This document shows, piece after piece, positions 34,574 through 42,681 of a stretch of DNA of 46,465 nt. This DNA comes from Deltaproteobacteria bacterium (GTDB lineage: Bacteria > Desulfobacterota > Syntrophobacteria > BM002). The stretch is taken from assembly GCA_019309045.1 (NCBI GenBank), contig JAFDGZ010000041.1:1-46465 (forward strand), written 5' to 3'. Below the pieces are notes generated by a model. The model was given only the letters and a program-made list of their open reading frames with translations. It searched no databases and was not told the origin of the DNA. Both the position numbers and the translations under genes were made by a program. Position 1 is the stretch's first letter. Each line of letters begins with the position of its first letter.

Positions 34574-35878
34574 CTACACTACCTGGTTGAACTTTTTTTG
34601 AAGTTTTCTATGAATGAATGATTTTGCTTTTTCCCCGGTGTAGTCAGCAACTATATGGCCATTGCCAAAAAGCAGCCACTTGTAGATCAACAACCCCTCC
34701 ATGCCCACAGGACCCCTGGCGTGTATCTTGTTGGTACTGATGCCCACCTCTGCGCCCAGGCCGTAGCGATAACCGTCGCTGAATCTGCTGCTGCAGTTCA
34801 GAAAAACATCAGCAGAATCTACCAGGTTCATAAACTCGAGGCCTCTGCTTCTGTCCCCAGTTACAATCACATCTGTATGTCCTGAGCCATACTTGTTGAT
34901 GTGTTCGATTGCCTCCTGCAAACTGTCTACTATTTTGACTGCCAGGATCAGGTCCAGGTACTCTGTTCGCCAATCTTCCTCTGTCGCCCGGACCACCTCG
35001 ATAATCTTACCTGTCTCCTCGCAGCCCCGGATTTCTACCCCTTTTTGCTCCAGACTCTTTTGCAGCTGCGGCAGCAGCGCCTTTGCTGCATCCCGGTGTA
35101 CCAGCAGTGTCTCAGCTGCATTGCACACAGCCACATACTGGCACTTGCTGTCCAGCACGATTCTCTCGGCCATTTGCAGATCGGCTGTCCTGTCCACATA
35201 CACGTGACAGATGCCCTCAGCATGTCCCAGGACTGGAATATTGGTATTGGCCATTATGTGTTGCACAAAGGCATTGCTTCCCCGGGGGACAATCAGATCA
35301 ATGTACTCGTCGAGTCGCAGCATTTCCGCCACATCTGCCCGCGTTTCGAGCAGAGCCAGCCAACCTGCGGGGATCCCTGCCTTGACACTCGTCTGGTAAA
35401 TAATCTCAGCCAGTATGCGGTTCGTCTCTGCAGCCTCACTGCCACCCTTCAAAAGCACAGCATTGCCGCTCATGAGGCACAGTGAAGATATTTGCACCAA
35501 AGCATCAGGCCTCGATTCAAAGATTACCCCGATCACACCGATAGGACAGCTCACTTTATAGAGTTCCAGGCCCTCATCCAGCTCCATGGCACTCAAAGTC
35601 ACACCCACAGGATTCGCCAGTGCCTGCAAACTTTGCAGCCCCTGGCAAGCCTCCTTGATCTTCGCCTCGTCAAATTTCAGTCGCTTCAATAGAGGTGCGG
35701 CAAGATTCTCTTTTCTGGATCTCTCCAAGTCCTGGCGATTTGCAGAGACAATGTCATTTGTTCTCTTTTCAAGTGTTGTGGCAATCGCAGCAAGAGCCCG
35801 CTTTTTTAACTCGCCACCAACTGCCGCCAACTGAATTGCCGCCCCTTTTGCTTGCAAGGCTGCCTGCCTGGTATCCAT
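34574..35878 (-). CDS. proA: Glutamate-5-semialdehyde dehydrogenase (gamma-glutamyl phosphate reductase)
   Basis: A 434-residue NADPH-dependent reductase of the aldehyde dehydrogenase superfamily that makes glutamate-5-semialdehyde, the second step of proline synthesis. Motifs: VIFESRPDALVQI, the NAVLLKGGSEA segment, IVPRGSNAFVQHIM, the catalytic cysteine in VCNAAETLLVH, and SGHTDVIVTGD. The C-terminal ARGPVGMEGLLIYKW is typical. GAGGGG lies before the ATG. proB is not in the window. Confidence 0.96.
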   Translation of the reverse strand: MDTRQAALQAKGAAIQLAAVGGELKKRALAAIATTLEKRTNDIVSANRQDLERSRKENLAAPLLKRLKFDEAKIKEACQGLQSLQALANPVGVTLSAMELDEGLELYKVSCPIGVIGVIFESRPDALVQISSLCLMSGNAVLLKGGSEAAETNRILAEIIYQTSVKAGIPAGWLALLETRADVAEMLRLDEYIDLIVPRGSNAFVQHIMANTNIPVLGHAEGICHVYVDRTADLQMAERIVLDSKCQYVAVCNAAETLLVHRDAAKALLPQLQKSLEQKGVEIRGCEETGKIIEVVRATEEDWRTEYLDLILAVKIVDSLQEAIEHINKYGSGHTDVIVTGDRSRGLEFMNLVDSADVFLNCSSRFSDGYRYGLGAEVGISTNKIHARGPVGMEGLLIYKWLLFGNGHIVADYTGEKAKSFIHRKLQKKFNQVV

Positions 35879-36113
35879 TGCACCCCTCGTTCGTAATCAG
35901 CATATTTCATGAAAGGCCAGTAGCGTTCACACCCACGTCAGTCTTTCTCTCCAGGCCGCAGACCCTGGCTCTGAGTCCAAAAGCAGTGCTGTCTGGAAGC
36001 AGACCAAGAGAACCAGCCAACCTCGCCCGGCTGCCATCTGATGAGTCCCTGGGGTTGCCTGGAGGACAATTATCTTGCCAGCTCGAGCACGTCCAGCCGC
36101 AAAACGCCTTGTG

Positions 36114-36680
36114 TCAATTGCCAGCATCTTCGGCCATCTTCTTTTTCAAGGCCCGGTATCTTTCAAGGTCAATAGTGACTCTGTTGCCTGCATTGTCAAG
36201 ATCCTCCTGTTTGATCTTGTTGCCATTTTTGTCATAGTAAACAACTCTTTTATAAACACCAAGGCGACCAATGAGACTGTTCTTGTTTATATAGTATTCT
36301 CTCTTGTATAACTGGTTATCCTTGTGATAGAAGTTTACCATTCTGTAAAATCCATAGACTCTAGAGTGAGTATCAGTTGAGTAGATTTCTCCAATTTTTT
36401 CTTTTCCCCAGGAATAGGAGACAGTTCTTTGCCAGCCTTCCTTATTAGCCTGTTCTGGTCTGGCTACTACTTCAGTTTTCACTTTTACTCCCTTGTTATT
36501 ATAGGAGTATATTATTTCTTGTATACCTTTCTTGTATTCCTGGTCTTCAGAAGAAAATTCAATCCTTTTTGTTATGCCACCATATTCATTATTAGTAGCA
36601 ATTACTTCTTCTGATTTCGCATACAAACTGCTCCCTGTAAGCGTCCACACAAGAATCAACAAAAGACAACTTCGCTTCAC
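36114..36680 (-). CDS. AT-rich secreted protein of unknown function
   Basis: A 188-residue protein starting at GTG 36680 behind a strong AAAGGAG site 7 nt away. The N-terminal MKRSCLLLILVWTLTGSSLYAKS is a signal peptide, cleaved near residue 22. The rest is rich in Tyr, Lys, Asn and Glu, with recurring short strings such as SYNNKGV, NFYHKDN and YYDKNGN, reminiscent of beta-strand repeats (YD- or YwqK-like). I do not recognise the family. Base composition is visibly more AT-rich than its neighbours and codon use follows, a sign of possible transfer. It lies about 235 bp upstream of proA. Confidence 0.65.
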   Translation of the reverse strand: MKRSCLLLILVWTLTGSSLYAKSEEVIATNNEYGGITKRIEFSSEDQEYKKGIQEIIYSYNNKGVKVKTEVVARPEQANKEGWQRTVSYSWGKEKIGEIYSTDTHSRVYGFYRMVNFYHKDNQLYKREYYINKNSLIGRLGVYKRVVYYDKNGNKIKQEDLDNAGNRVTIDLERYRALKKKMAEDAGN

Positions 36681-37208
36681 TTCAGATCTCCTTTACCCTG
36701 TATGCCTAATTTGCCCAGACAACGGCAGTAAGCAACATCCCAAGCCTGGTGATTTAGATAGCCATCTGCCCCTGGAGCAGGAGGAGCCGAAATGATTTGC
36801 CTCAAACTCACCCCTGACAGGGACCACCAGCAAGCAGAAACCGGGGGAAAACACTGTAAACCAACAAGTGGCATCGATTATAGCAATAACGGCCAAGATT
36901 ACAACCTGCAGCTGTCTGGCCTCTGCACTGTTTCTGTTTTGGGACACTTCAGCAATTCAGTCTTCGACCAAGTCGACTCTGTGAGCAGCGCGGATTTCCC
37001 TCGCATCTGCCTGGGCCGTCATGGCCGCGGTCCGGTTTCAATCCTCCACCATCGAGCCCCAGCAGCAATCCCTGGCCCAGAAGCTGAACAGTGATCAATA
37101 TATTGCCGACGAACTGCATTGCCATCTTACGGCTGATTGGGGTAGCATTGTAACTGGCGAAGATATGGCAGCTACAACTGTTTTGCTTTTCAACCATACG
37201 AGGAACAC
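36681..37208. other. Intergenic stretch, no gene recognised
   Basis: This 528-bp gap separates two divergent genes, the secreted orphan and the histidine kinase. Short open frames on both strands have no recognisable domains, poor ribosome sites and non-coding composition. The leader of the kinase (ACGAGGAACAC before ATG 37209) lies at the right edge. No clear promoter was picked out. Confidence 0.5.
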
Positions 37209-39590
37209 ATGAACTGGGAAAACTATTCACGAGAGCAACTTGTTGAAAAGCTCGAATCAATGCAGCGCACCATTGCAGAACTGCAGGAGGCAGCAGGGAA
37301 GCCAAAGGAAAAAGATGAGGCTCAGCGCTTGACCGAGGCCAGATTGCGTACGCTAGTCGAGACTCTGCCTTTTGATTTTTTCATGATCGACGATAATGGA
37401 CGCTACGTCATGCAGAACTCCGCCTGCGCCGAGCACTGGGGAGATGTAATCGGCAAGACTCCAGCGGAGCTGGACTTCGATCGCCGCTACATAGCGCTGT
37501 GGGAGGACAACAACCGCAGGGCTTTTGCAGGAGAGACGGTAATGGGTGAAGTCTCCTACGAGGTGGCAGGACAAGAAATGCACTTCTACAACATCATTTC
37601 ACCTGTCCGTCTGGACAATCGCATCCGCGGGATTGTCGGCATCAATATAGACATCACTGAACTCAAGCAAAGAGAGAAAGAGTTGCGGGCAGCCGAAAAA
37701 AACTACCGCACTCTAGCTGAATTCGCCAGTGATGCCATCGTGGTGGTTCAGGGAGGTGAGACAGTCTACCGGAATACAACCTACGAACAACTCCTGGGCT
37801 ACAGCGTGGCTGAAACCTCTGGCAGGAGCTTTCTGGAGGTTGTTGCCCCTGAGGACAGGGAGCGCATACGGCAATACTACTCGCGAAGGCTGAAAGGAGA
37901 AGCTGTACCTGAGCAGTATGAAGCAACCATAGTAACCCGCAGCGGCCGGCGGATTACCATGGAAGTCAAATCCTGTCTGATAGAATATCACGGCAGGCCA
38001 GCCGCCATGGCAATCATGCGCGACATCACTGAGCGTAAGAATGCTGAACAGGCTCTGGAAAAGGAGCACGAACAGTTGGAGGCAGAGGTAGAGCAGCGAA
38101 CCCATGAATTACAGAGGCTCAATAGACAACTTCTGCGGCAAATAGAAAAACAGAAGAAAGCCGACCAGGCCCTGCGACAAAGTGAACGGAAATTCAGGGG
38201 GATTTTCGAAATCATCTCTGATGCCTACTACCGGACCGACATGGCCGGCAACCTCCTTATGGTAAGTCCCTCGGGGGTAAGAATGCTGGGATACGATACG
38301 GTGGAGGAGGTAATCGGCAAGAATGTTGTCGACCATTTATATTACAATCCAGAAGACAGAAGAAAGTTCATCGTATCTCTACTAAAGCAGGGCAGCTTGC
38401 AAAACTATGAAGTGACACTCAAAAAAAAGGACGGCACTCCACTGATTGGGGAAACAAATTCTCTGCTGGTACTCAATGAAAAGCGTGAGCCTGTGGCAAT
38501 CGAAGGCATCTTCAGAGACATTACTGAGCGCAAAGAGGCAGAGGAAGCCCTCAGATTAAGCGAAGAACGTTTCCGTTCCATCTTCGAAAAGTCTGAAGAT
38601 GCCATCTGCCTCATTGACAATGAAGGATATTGTGTAATGGTCAACGACGCTATGTGCCGCCTTACTGGAATGCACCGCAAGGACCTTGTCGGCACCCATT
38701 ATTCTGTCTTTCTCGACGAGAACACTTATCAGCAGATGCGAAGTTACTGGCTGCAGAGAAAGCAGGGCAAACCAGCTCCCCGGCGGTATGAATTCGAGCT
38801 TATCCGTCCCGATGGTGAGATCCGTACGGTGGAAAATGTGCCCACTCTTATCCAGCTGCCTTCGGGCACAGCACTCACCGTGGCCATACTGAGAGATGTG
38901 AGCGAACGCCGCCGCACTACAGCGCTCCTCGAGAATCTGCGCGCCAGGTTGCTCAACCTTCAGGAAAAGGAGCGCAGCAACATTGCCAAAACGCTGCACG
39001 ATTCAGTTGGCCAAAACATTTCAGTTCTGGACTTCAATTTAACGGCTCTGGAGGAACTGATCACGGAATACGACCGCGAACGGTTTCAAGGCCTAATCAA
39101 CTATATGAGAAGGATCATCAGTGAAACCGGAGACATGCTCCGGAATATCGCTACAGGTTTGATTCCCCGAGAGGTGCAGGAGCTGGGTCTGGTTACAGCA
39201 GTTCGAGGCTTCCTCGACCGGTTCCGCCAGCAAACGCGTCTGCAGATAGTAGAAATGATCGAGGTCGAGGAGCTTGTCCTGGAAGAGAATGTGGCCATCA
39301 ACATTTACCGCATCATTCAGGAGGCGTTTACCAACATCCTCAAACACGCCCACTGTCACAGCGTGCACTTTCAGATGGAACTGCAAGAGGACCATATCAA
39401 GATTCGCATTAGAGACGACGGCAGAGGTTTCGATCTCGAGGGTGTCTCCCCTGAAGCACAGGATGGCCATGGGCTGGGCCTCTTCATTATGCGCGAACGC
39501 GCCCGCGCAATAAACGGCAGGCTGGAAATCAGGGCAAGACCAGAGGCTGGCACCGAACTGCTCCTGGCCGTGCCCCACAGCTCCTGCTGA
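37209..39590 (+). CDS. Multi-PAS sensor histidine kinase, NarL/LuxR-partner type
   Basis: A 793-residue kinase with no membrane segment. A short coiled coil (1-40) is followed by PAS domains at about 45-155, 165-280, 325-440 and 445-565, with a charged coiled coil at 275-325; several end in the DITERK motif. The output part is a HisKA_3 dimerisation domain with the phosphorylated histidine at 597 (KTLHDSVGQ), and a HATPase_c domain (NIYRIIQEAFTNILKHA, DDGRGFD, GHGLGLFIMRERA). This type usually works with NarL-family response regulators; none is adjacent. It probably senses a cytoplasmic redox or small-molecule signal. Confidence 0.92.
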   Translation: MNWENYSREQLVEKLESMQRTIAELQEAAGKPKEKDEAQRLTEARLRTLVETLPFDFFMIDDNGRYVMQNSACAEHWGDVIGKTPAELDFDRRYIALWEDNNRRAFAGETVMGEVSYEVAGQEMHFYNIISPVRLDNRIRGIVGINIDITELKQREKELRAAEKNYRTLAEFASDAIVVVQGGETVYRNTTYEQLLGYSVAETSGRSFLEVVAPEDRERIRQYYSRRLKGEAVPEQYEATIVTRSGRRITMEVKSCLIEYHGRPAAMAIMRDITERKNAEQALEKEHEQLEAEVEQRTHELQRLNRQLLRQIEKQKKADQALRQSERKFRGIFEIISDAYYRTDMAGNLLMVSPSGVRMLGYDTVEEVIGKNVVDHLYYNPEDRRKFIVSLLKQGSLQNYEVTLKKKDGTPLIGETNSLLVLNEKREPVAIEGIFRDITERKEAEEALRLSEERFRSIFEKSEDAICLIDNEGYCVMVNDAMCRLTGMHRKDLVGTHYSVFLDENTYQQMRSYWLQRKQGKPAPRRYEFELIRPDGEIRTVENVPTLIQLPSGTALTVAILRDVSERRRTTALLENLRARLLNLQEKERSNIAKTLHDSVGQNISVLDFNLTALEELITEYDRERFQGLINYMRRIISETGDMLRNIATGLIPREVQELGLVTAVRGFLDRFRQQTRLQIVEMIEVEELVLEENVAINIYRIIQEAFTNILKHAHCHSVHFQMELQEDHIKIRIRDDGRGFDLEGVSPEAQDGHGLGLFIMRERARAINGRLEIRARPEAGTELLLAVPHSSC

Positions 39591-39597
39591 ATCGCTT

Positions 39598-40299
39598 CTA
39601 CCAGCCACTTTTTACTGACAGACGGGCAGCCCGGCTCCCTGGCGCCTGCGACAGTTTCTTTTCCAGGGTCTCCTTCTTTTTCTTGAGCAGTGCTATAGCC
39701 TGGGCCGGTGTGTGGGAAAGAAGGTAGTATTTGAACTGCATCCGGTAGAGGAGCGCCCCGCTTACTCCCAGGGCAGTGGCATCGTATGCCTTCCAGGCGT
39801 GGCCTTTCTTGAGCATGCGAACCTCTATGGGAACATTTACTCCTTTCCACAGGACAGTGAGACGTACCACTGCCGTCTTTTTGGAAATGAGCTCTTCACC
39901 AAGATAACGTACTTGCTCGCCTCTATACTTCTGCTGCAGCTTGCTCAGATAGAAGTCACCGATAAATTTGGCAAATACCGTAGTGAATTCTTGCCGCTCC
40001 TGCAGACTGAATTGCTTCCAGTTAGCAGCAAGAACCAGGCGTGAAAATGCCCCAAAATCGAAATGGTCCTGCAGAATATGCCACAACTTCTGGCGTTGTA
40101 CGTCACTGAGATGCCCACTTTTATAGAGAGGATCTTGCAGAATTCGGATGCCTTCTTCGATGCCTCTTTTTACCGCTTGCAAAGGCTCCTCAGCTGCGGC
40201 TGCAGATGTTAGAATAGGATGGCAGACAACGAGAAACAGCAACGTTATCGTCAGCATCAGATATTTTCTGCGGCTTGCTCGCTGCAGCTGCAGTTTCAT
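39598..40299 (-). CDS. MlaC/Ttg2D-family periplasmic lipid-binding protein
   Basis: About 233 residues. A basic start and a hydrophobic stretch (residues 16-34) form a signal peptide ending near LTSAAAAEEP. The mature part matches the MlaC (toluene tolerance Ttg2) fold, including DHFDFGAFSRLVLAANWKQFSLQERQEF and FAKFIGDFYLSKLQQ. MlaC ferries phospholipids between the outer and inner membrane. ATG 40299 has GAGG 11 nt upstream; longer frames start at 40323 and 40386. The partner genes mlaD, mlaE and mlaF are not nearby. The 3' end nearly meets the convergent kinase gene (7 bp apart). Confidence 0.85.
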   Translation of the reverse strand: MKLQLQRASRRKYLMLTITLLFLVVCHPILTSAAAAEEPLQAVKRGIEEGIRILQDPLYKSGHLSDVQRQKLWHILQDHFDFGAFSRLVLAANWKQFSLQERQEFTTVFAKFIGDFYLSKLQQKYRGEQVRYLGEELISKKTAVVRLTVLWKGVNVPIEVRMLKKGHAWKAYDATALGVSGALLYRMQFKYYLLSHTPAQAIALLKKKKETLEKKLSQAPGSRAARLSVKSGW

Positions 40300-40356
40300 A
40301 GAGTCGATATCCTCTGAAAGCATCCTGGCAATCCCATAAATGTGGAGGTCAGTATC

Positions 40357-40737
40357 ATGGAGAGCTACATTCACCCGGGTGAACAACTGGTGGTGGTATT
40401 CTATGTAGTCGACATCAGGGAATCAAGCGAATTCTACCTGGGATATGGATTCGAGACAGTTCGGGACGAGGGATCCTTCATGGAATTGAAGTGGGAGGAG
40501 TCCAGGCTTTTCCTGGTGGAGCTCCCTGATGCTCCACCTCCGCCTCCCCAGCCAATTGGCAACATGCGGATAATGGTGCCAGACGTTGATGAATACTGGA
40601 GACGCGCCAGGGAAAAAAGAGCCACTATACTGCGGCCCATTGGCGACCGGGCTTACGGTTTGCGGGATTTTATCATTGCGGGTCCAGATGGCCTTGCCCT
40701 TCGCTTCGCAACCCGCCTCGAGGATGTAAGAGGTTGA
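40357..40737 (+). CDS. VOC/glyoxalase-family protein
   Basis: A protein of about 126 residues with the vicinal-oxygen-chelate fold of two beta-alpha-beta-beta-beta units: VVFYVVDIRESSEFYLGYGFE in the first and MRIMVPDVDEYWRRA to YGLRDFIIAGPDGLALRFA in the second. Relatives include glyoxalases and bleomycin-resistance-like proteins. The start ATG 40357 lies 8 nt after GGAGG; the GTG at 40342 is less likely. It diverges from mlaC with a 57-bp gap. Only few acidic or His metal ligands are visible, so activity is uncertain. Confidence 0.82.
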   Translation: MESYIHPGEQLVVVFYVVDIRESSEFYLGYGFETVRDEGSFMELKWEESRLFLVELPDAPPPPPQPIGNMRIMVPDVDEYWRRAREKRATILRPIGDRAYGLRDFIIAGPDGLALRFATRLEDVRG

Positions 40738-40855
40738 GGCCTTTGCCGACTTACCAGGAGATGGATGGTCAGGCGAACGGCAAGCAGAAGAAATCTTTTG
40801 GGCTGGCGCATCGTGAAGCGCTGTCTCTGGCAGGCAGGAGTGAAATCAGCGTGCC

Positions 40856-42502
40856 TCAGTCGGCAGCTGGCTCGCCGCCTATGATAAGCCTTTGACCTGG
40901 ATGGATGACAGCAGCCGCGCCAAGTTTGTTGAGCTTTTGCAGCTGTTCAACAGTGAGGCCAAACCGGCGGCCTATGGCCCAAAGGGTGTCGCCCGTGCGA
41001 ACCTGGTAGTATCTAGTTCTTTTTGCCTCAGAGCGAGCAACGGCTGCTGAAGCAGGAGGTTCCTTGGCAGCCAACTTGATAGTCACTTGAATTTCTTTGG
41101 GCTGGCCTTCAACAAGATGCAGTGAGGACGGGGTCAGTACCAGAGGAGCTTTGAATGTTTTCTCGCCAGCCTCTGGAGCCAGGGCATCGAGATCTACTGG
41201 CGCCGTTCTGACCCTCTTGGCATAACGCAACACAGACTCACCCCCACTCAGCTTGACGACGTCTGGCTCTGGCCGTATTTCGACTATTTTGAAGCCTGGC
41301 GGCGCCTTGCCCACCAGATGCGGCTCCACAACCAGCTCTTTGATAATGCGCCGTTCCAACTCTAACTTGACTCGAGATGGTGTGACCCTGACGACCCTCA
41401 ACCCCAGAGGGAGTTCAATGTTGTCTGAATCCAGCACCACCGTGTGAACACCATTGCTGATATTCCTGAGATCAACAAAAGCACTGACCTGATTCGGTTT
41501 CAGAGCGCTGACCAATCGGCGCCTGCCAGTGATCTGCACTTCAACTTTATCGGTTGAAGCTTTTTTCAGTTCTAAATTTTCAGGAAGATTGCGAAAATCT
41601 ATCGGCGTTGTCACAGTAATAAGAGAAGAAAGTTGCTTGCCAGAATAAATTCCCCACACGGTTGACACCAGAAAAAAGGTCAAGACAAAACCCGCAGTCT
41701 GAGTGAGCCATATTTTGGTCCTGCTCCTGGGCACCACCTCCTTGATAATGCCGAGCAGTAATTGATCGAGCTCCTCTTTTAACTGCAGGGGGTCTCTCGT
41801 CAACTCCACCTTCCCCCGGTGCACCACTGAGACCTGGCCGCGTTCTTCAGACACCACCAGCACCACAGCGTCGGTAAGCTCACTCAGGCCAATGGCAGCT
41901 CTGTGTCTGGTGCCGAAGCGCGAGGGTAACCCCTCTCTCTGGGTTAGAGGCAGATAAGTAGCTACTCTTACAATCCTGTTGCCCCGAACAACGATGGCGC
42001 CATCATGAACAGGACTGTGCTTGTTGAAAATGGACTCGATAATCTGGGGATCGTATCGGCCGTCTAAATGTATGCCCTCGCGCAAATGGCTTGCCAGTCT
42101 GTCTCTGTTCTGAATAACTATGAGCGCCCCTGTTCTGCTGCCGGCCAGGCGAAAAGCAGTCTCGGCGATGCTTGCCACGTCGATGCTTCTGGTTTCTTGA
42201 GGCCGCCCGAGGAAAAACCGAACCGGACTCGTCTGGATCAAAATGTCTCTGATTTCGTTTCGAAAGACAACCACTATCACCAGAACGGCAACTGTGCCGA
42301 GGCCCTGGAAAAACCAGCTGGTAAGCACCAGACCTATGGCCTGGGCAATGGCGTGAAAAATCCACAGAGACACCAGTCCCAGCGTGATTTGCAGGGCGGT
42401 GGTCCCTTTGAGCAGCAAGAAGAGCCGTTGTATGATAAAGCTGATCACCAGGATATCAATCACATCCTGCCAGCGAAAATGAAAAATAAGATCAGTGATC
42501 AT
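40856..42502 (-). CDS. cdaA: Diadenylate cyclase (CdaA-type) fused to YbbR domains and LysM
   Basis: A fusion protein of about 548 residues (numbering below is from the longer frame at 42544, 14 residues more). Three N-terminal membrane helices (about 28-95) as in CdaA are followed by a DAC domain (about 120-245) with both catalytic motifs, DGA at 181-183 and RHR at 213-215, which make c-di-AMP from two ATP. A fourth helix (280-298) leads into the periplasm, where two YbbR repeats (about 310-400 and 405-492) and a C-terminal LysM domain (512-556, YQVRTGDTLWAIGRRFG) follow. In Firmicutes CdaA and its YbbR regulator CdaR are separate neighbours. Start: ATG 42502 has AAGGAG 11 nt upstream. Confidence 0.88.
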   Translation of the reverse strand: MITDLIFHFRWQDVIDILVISFIIQRLFLLLKGTTALQITLGLVSLWIFHAIAQAIGLVLTSWFFQGLGTVAVLVIVVVFRNEIRDILIQTSPVRFFLGRPQETRSIDVASIAETAFRLAGSRTGALIVIQNRDRLASHLREGIHLDGRYDPQIIESIFNKHSPVHDGAIVVRGNRIVRVATYLPLTQREGLPSRFGTRHRAAIGLSELTDAVVLVVSEERGQVSVVHRGKVELTRDPLQLKEELDQLLLGIIKEVVPRSRTKIWLTQTAGFVLTFFLVSTVWGIYSGKQLSSLITVTTPIDFRNLPENLELKKASTDKVEVQITGRRRLVSALKPNQVSAFVDLRNISNGVHTVVLDSDNIELPLGLRVVRVTPSRVKLELERRIIKELVVEPHLVGKAPPGFKIVEIRPEPDVVKLSGGESVLRYAKRVRTAPVDLDALAPEAGEKTFKAPLVLTPSSLHLVEGQPKEIQVTIKLAAKEPPASAAVARSEAKRTRYYQVRTGDTLWAIGRRFGLTVEQLQKLNKLGAAAVIHPGQRLIIGGEPAAD

Positions 42503-42624
42503 CGGGGCAAATGCTCCTTCTGCCGAACCTGCATCAGAGTGCACCCAGGAGAAGTCCTCAGCTGCTCTCGAATAGAACAGAGTGGCTCAGATCAATCCTG
42601 CGGCCAGGCCAACTCCACGAATGA

Positions 42625-42653
42625 ATCCTACTCGCTGCTCATACTCTTGTCAA
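42625..42653 (-). promoter_or_regulatory. Sigma-70 promoter of the diadenylate cyclase gene
   Basis: On the minus strand a perfect TTGACA (42653-42648), a 17-bp spacer and TAGGAT (42630-42625). It lies in the 179-bp gap between the GTPase gene and the cyclase start, giving a leader of about 115 nt, so the cyclase can be expressed independently of the GTPases. Confidence 0.6.
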
Positions 42654-42681
42654 AATATATAGTGCCACCATCGAGCCAGCT

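Noticed and set aside
36792-37094. 100-codon open frame upstream of the histidine kinase
   Set aside because: No ribosome site, no domain, and composition unlike coding sequence.
40761-40895. 44-codon frame on the plus strand after the VOC gene (ATGGATGG...)
   Set aside because: It overlaps the 3' end of the cyclase gene, and the AGGAG sequence is too close to the ATG to serve as a ribosome site.
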